A stretch of 64,000 nucleotides of DNA, taken from positions 124,001-188,000 of the forward strand of contig NZ_MAOC01000007.1 of the NCBI RefSeq assembly GCF_001884135.1, written 5' to 3'. The notes beneath the pieces were generated by a model. It was given only the letters and a program-made list of their open reading frames with translations. It did no database searches and was not told the DNA's origin. The position numbers and the translations under genes were made by a program. The stretch's first letter is position 1. Each line of letters starts with the position of its first letter. Shown piece after piece: positions 63,049-64,000 of this stretch. The DNA comes from Bacillus nitratireducens (GTDB taxonomy: Bacteria; Bacillota; Bacilli; Bacillales; Bacillaceae_G).

Positions 63049-63441
63049 ATGGGAGTTGAATTAACGCTTTTACATGCTCTCTATATTCTTTGTTTACTCA
63101 CTATTATTACCTTTTTTATTCTTAGAAAAGATACGACAATCATTTGTATCGTTTTTATCTTTTTATTAGCATTAACCGCTACAAGTTCTATCCCTCTTGC
63201 CATAAGCGATATTTTTCAAAGTTTCATTTACGCCATTACTGAGCTATTACCAACACTTGGGATATCTTTGCTATTATTTTTGGTGTATTTTTTATTAAGG
63301 GAATTTGCATTTAAAACATATTTAGTAAAAAATGTTGCGACTGGGGAAACGTTCAGAGTAGATAAACAGGATTTCAAGCAATATAAAAGAGAATTTAAAG
63401 CGAAGGAAAAAGAAGTTAGAAAGATATCTGATCTACAGTAA
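63049..63441 (+). CDS. Membrane protein with charged C-terminal tail, unknown function
   Basis: 130 residues from ATG 63049 (the frame also allows a GTG at 63040, which is too near the AAAGGA site). Three probable membrane segments (about 5-22, 26-48, 65-85) then a cytoplasmic tail rich in Lys and Glu (TGETFRVDKQDFKQYKREFK). No family recognised. It is followed after 56 nt by the 30-codon peptide ORF with no terminator between them, so they may be co-transcribed. Confidence 0.65.
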   Translation: MGVELTLLHALYILCLLTIITFFILRKDTTIICIVFIFLLALTATSSIPLAISDIFQSFIYAITELLPTLGISLLLFLVYFLLREFAFKTYLVKNVATGETFRVDKQDFKQYKREFKAKEKEVRKISDLQ

Positions 63442-63497
63442 AAGTGTAACTAGTACACAAAAAGTAGGTGTTTAAAATAAGGAGAGATTCTACCTTT

Positions 63498-63590
63498 ATG
63501 AAAGTCATTCGTTCAATCTTCCACGCATTTCGTTTATTGAGTAAAATCTTTAAACCTATATTAAAAGCATTATCTAAAAGTAAATTTTAA
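63498..63590 (+). CDS. Putative 30-residue cationic amphipathic peptide
   Basis: Small ORF MKVIRSIFHAFRLLSKIFKP continuing with ILKALSKSKF. It has eight Lys/Arg, one His and no acidic residue. Polar residues recur every 3-4 positions (2, 5/6, 9, 12, 15/16, 19, 23, 26/27), which makes a clean amphipathic helix with one hydrophobic face of Ile, Phe and Leu. GGAGAG lies 11 nt before the ATG and a terminator follows 18 nt after the stop, both supporting a real gene. It could be a membrane-binding, regulatory, toxin-like or antimicrobial peptide; function unknown. Confidence 0.6.
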   Translation: MKVIRSIFHAFRLLSKIFKPILKALSKSKF

Positions 63591-63608
63591 TTACATATAA
63601 ATAAAAAA

Positions 63609-63636
63609 AGCCGCCCGACAGGACGGCTCTTCTTTC
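63609..63636 (+). terminator. Terminator after the small peptide ORF
   Basis: A stem of 5 plus 2 bp with one mismatch (63609-63616 with 63621-63628, loop GACA), GC-rich and followed by CTTCTTTC. Moderately good intrinsic terminator. Confidence 0.65.
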
Positions 63637-63715
63637 ACATATACATAGGCTTTATTTACAATTAAGCAAATTTTATTTTATATAAATATTACTATACTAG
63701 TCTAAAATTTCTGTG

Positions 63716-63744
63716 TTTACATTTTTTTCTTTTTATCTCATAAT
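63716..63744 (+). promoter_or_regulatory. Sigma-A promoter of the WXG100 gene
   Basis: -35 TTTACA (63716-63721) and -10 CATAAT (63739-63744) are separated by 17 nt, one mismatch each, 27 nt before the start codon. Together with the terminator at 63609-63636 it makes the WXG100 gene the first gene of a new transcript. Confidence 0.6.
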
Positions 63745-63770
63745 TTTAATTGGGAAAAGGGAGGAAAGAA

Positions 63771-64000
63771 ATGGTTCAAATCAAAGTGACACCTGAAATG
63801 CTAGAAGAAGTTGCTAATCGTGCAAGTAATACCAGAATCGCATTAGAATCTATACATAATAATTTATGTAATGAAATTGATCATTTGTGTTTTCAATGGA
63901 TTGGTGCCTCTAATCAACAGTTCATTCAAATGTTCAATGAAGCGAGACCAAAAGCTTTTACATCTATCAATTCAATTATACAAGTGGAAGAAGATCTGAA
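63771..64000 (+). CDS. WXG100 family protein (cut by window edge)
   Basis: Small helical-hairpin protein of the ESAT-6/EsxA class, usually a substrate of type VII secretion. The 76 visible codons start MVQIKVTPEMLEEVANRASN; the turn motif is Trp43-Ile44-Gly45 in CFQWIGASNQQF. The TPE..E.A start and the F..MF pattern after the turn fit the family. GGGAGG precedes the ATG. The 3' end, and whether secretion genes (EssB, EssC, EsaA) or a toxin follow, lies beyond the window. Could also be the N-terminus of a longer LXG-like protein. Confidence 0.85.
   Translation, partial: MVQIKVTPEMLEEVANRASNTRIALESIHNNLCNEIDHLCFQWIGASNQQFIQMFNEARPKAFTSINSIIQVEEDL

Overview
The window is a chromosomal segment of a low-GC Firmicute and almost certainly a member of the Bacillus cereus group. 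Gene order and protein sequences follow the conserved Bacillus block that runs from proS through codY, topA, smc, the fap/fab lipid genes, rpmB, prkC, priA and gmk to rqcH. The intergenic regions carry copies of a roughly 160-bp repeat that resembles the bcr1 element of the B. cereus group. The species within the group cannot be told from this sequence. From 1 to about 58.2 kb nearly every gene is on the minus strand (read from high to low coordinates); the exception is rpmB. From 58.3 kb on, most genes are on the plus strand. No rRNA, tRNA, CRISPR array, insertion sequence or prophage was seen.

Layout in window order: (1) 1-10 kb, translation and envelope: proS (cut by the edge), rseP, dxr, cdsA, uppS, frr, pyrH, tsf, rpsB, then codY. 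(2) 9-20.6 kb: hslU, hslV, xerC, trmFO, topA, dprA, sucD, sucC, rnhB, rbgA. (3) 20.6-26.6 kb: a signal peptidase I, rplS, trmD, rimM, khpA, rpsP, ffh, ylxM, ftsY (ribosome maturation and protein targeting). (4) 26.6-39.4 kb: smc, rnc, acpP, fabG, fabD, plsX and fapR (fatty acid and phospholipid synthesis behind a FapR operator), recG, fakA and yloU. (5) 39.8-55.4 kb: rpmB, spoVM (26 codons), thiN, rpe, rsgA, prkC, prpC, rlmN, rsmB, fmt, def, priA, coaBC, rpoZ, gmk, remA, yicC. (6) 55.5-60 kb: a P2A-type Ca2+-ATPase (yloB) and rqcH, divergently arranged. (7) 60-64 kb, the accessory end: an M24 peptidase behind a strong sigma-54-type promoter match, a DinB-family protein, two tandem paralogous membrane proteins, another small membrane protein, a 30-codon ORF for a strongly cationic amphipathic peptide, and the start of a WXG100 gene cut by the window edge.

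Most of the window is core housekeeping with short gaps, 1-4 nt stop/start overlaps (trmD/rimM, fabG/fabD, plsX/fapR, rsmB/fmt, priA/coaBC) and intrinsic terminators that divide it into operons. The parts most worth a second look are the accessory end (60-64 kb), the dispersed repeat family (36991-37150, 42748-42907, and two damaged copies), a 47-bp tandem repeat carrying three copies of an 18-bp palindrome between yloU and rpmB, an HslV N-terminus without the serine reported for B. subtilis CodW, and structured RNA spacers (rpsB-tsf, around rnc, sucC leader).

Start codons were refined from Shine-Dalgarno spacing and family N-termini. In about 20 genes the longest ORF starts upstream of the likely true start, and the refined start is given here.
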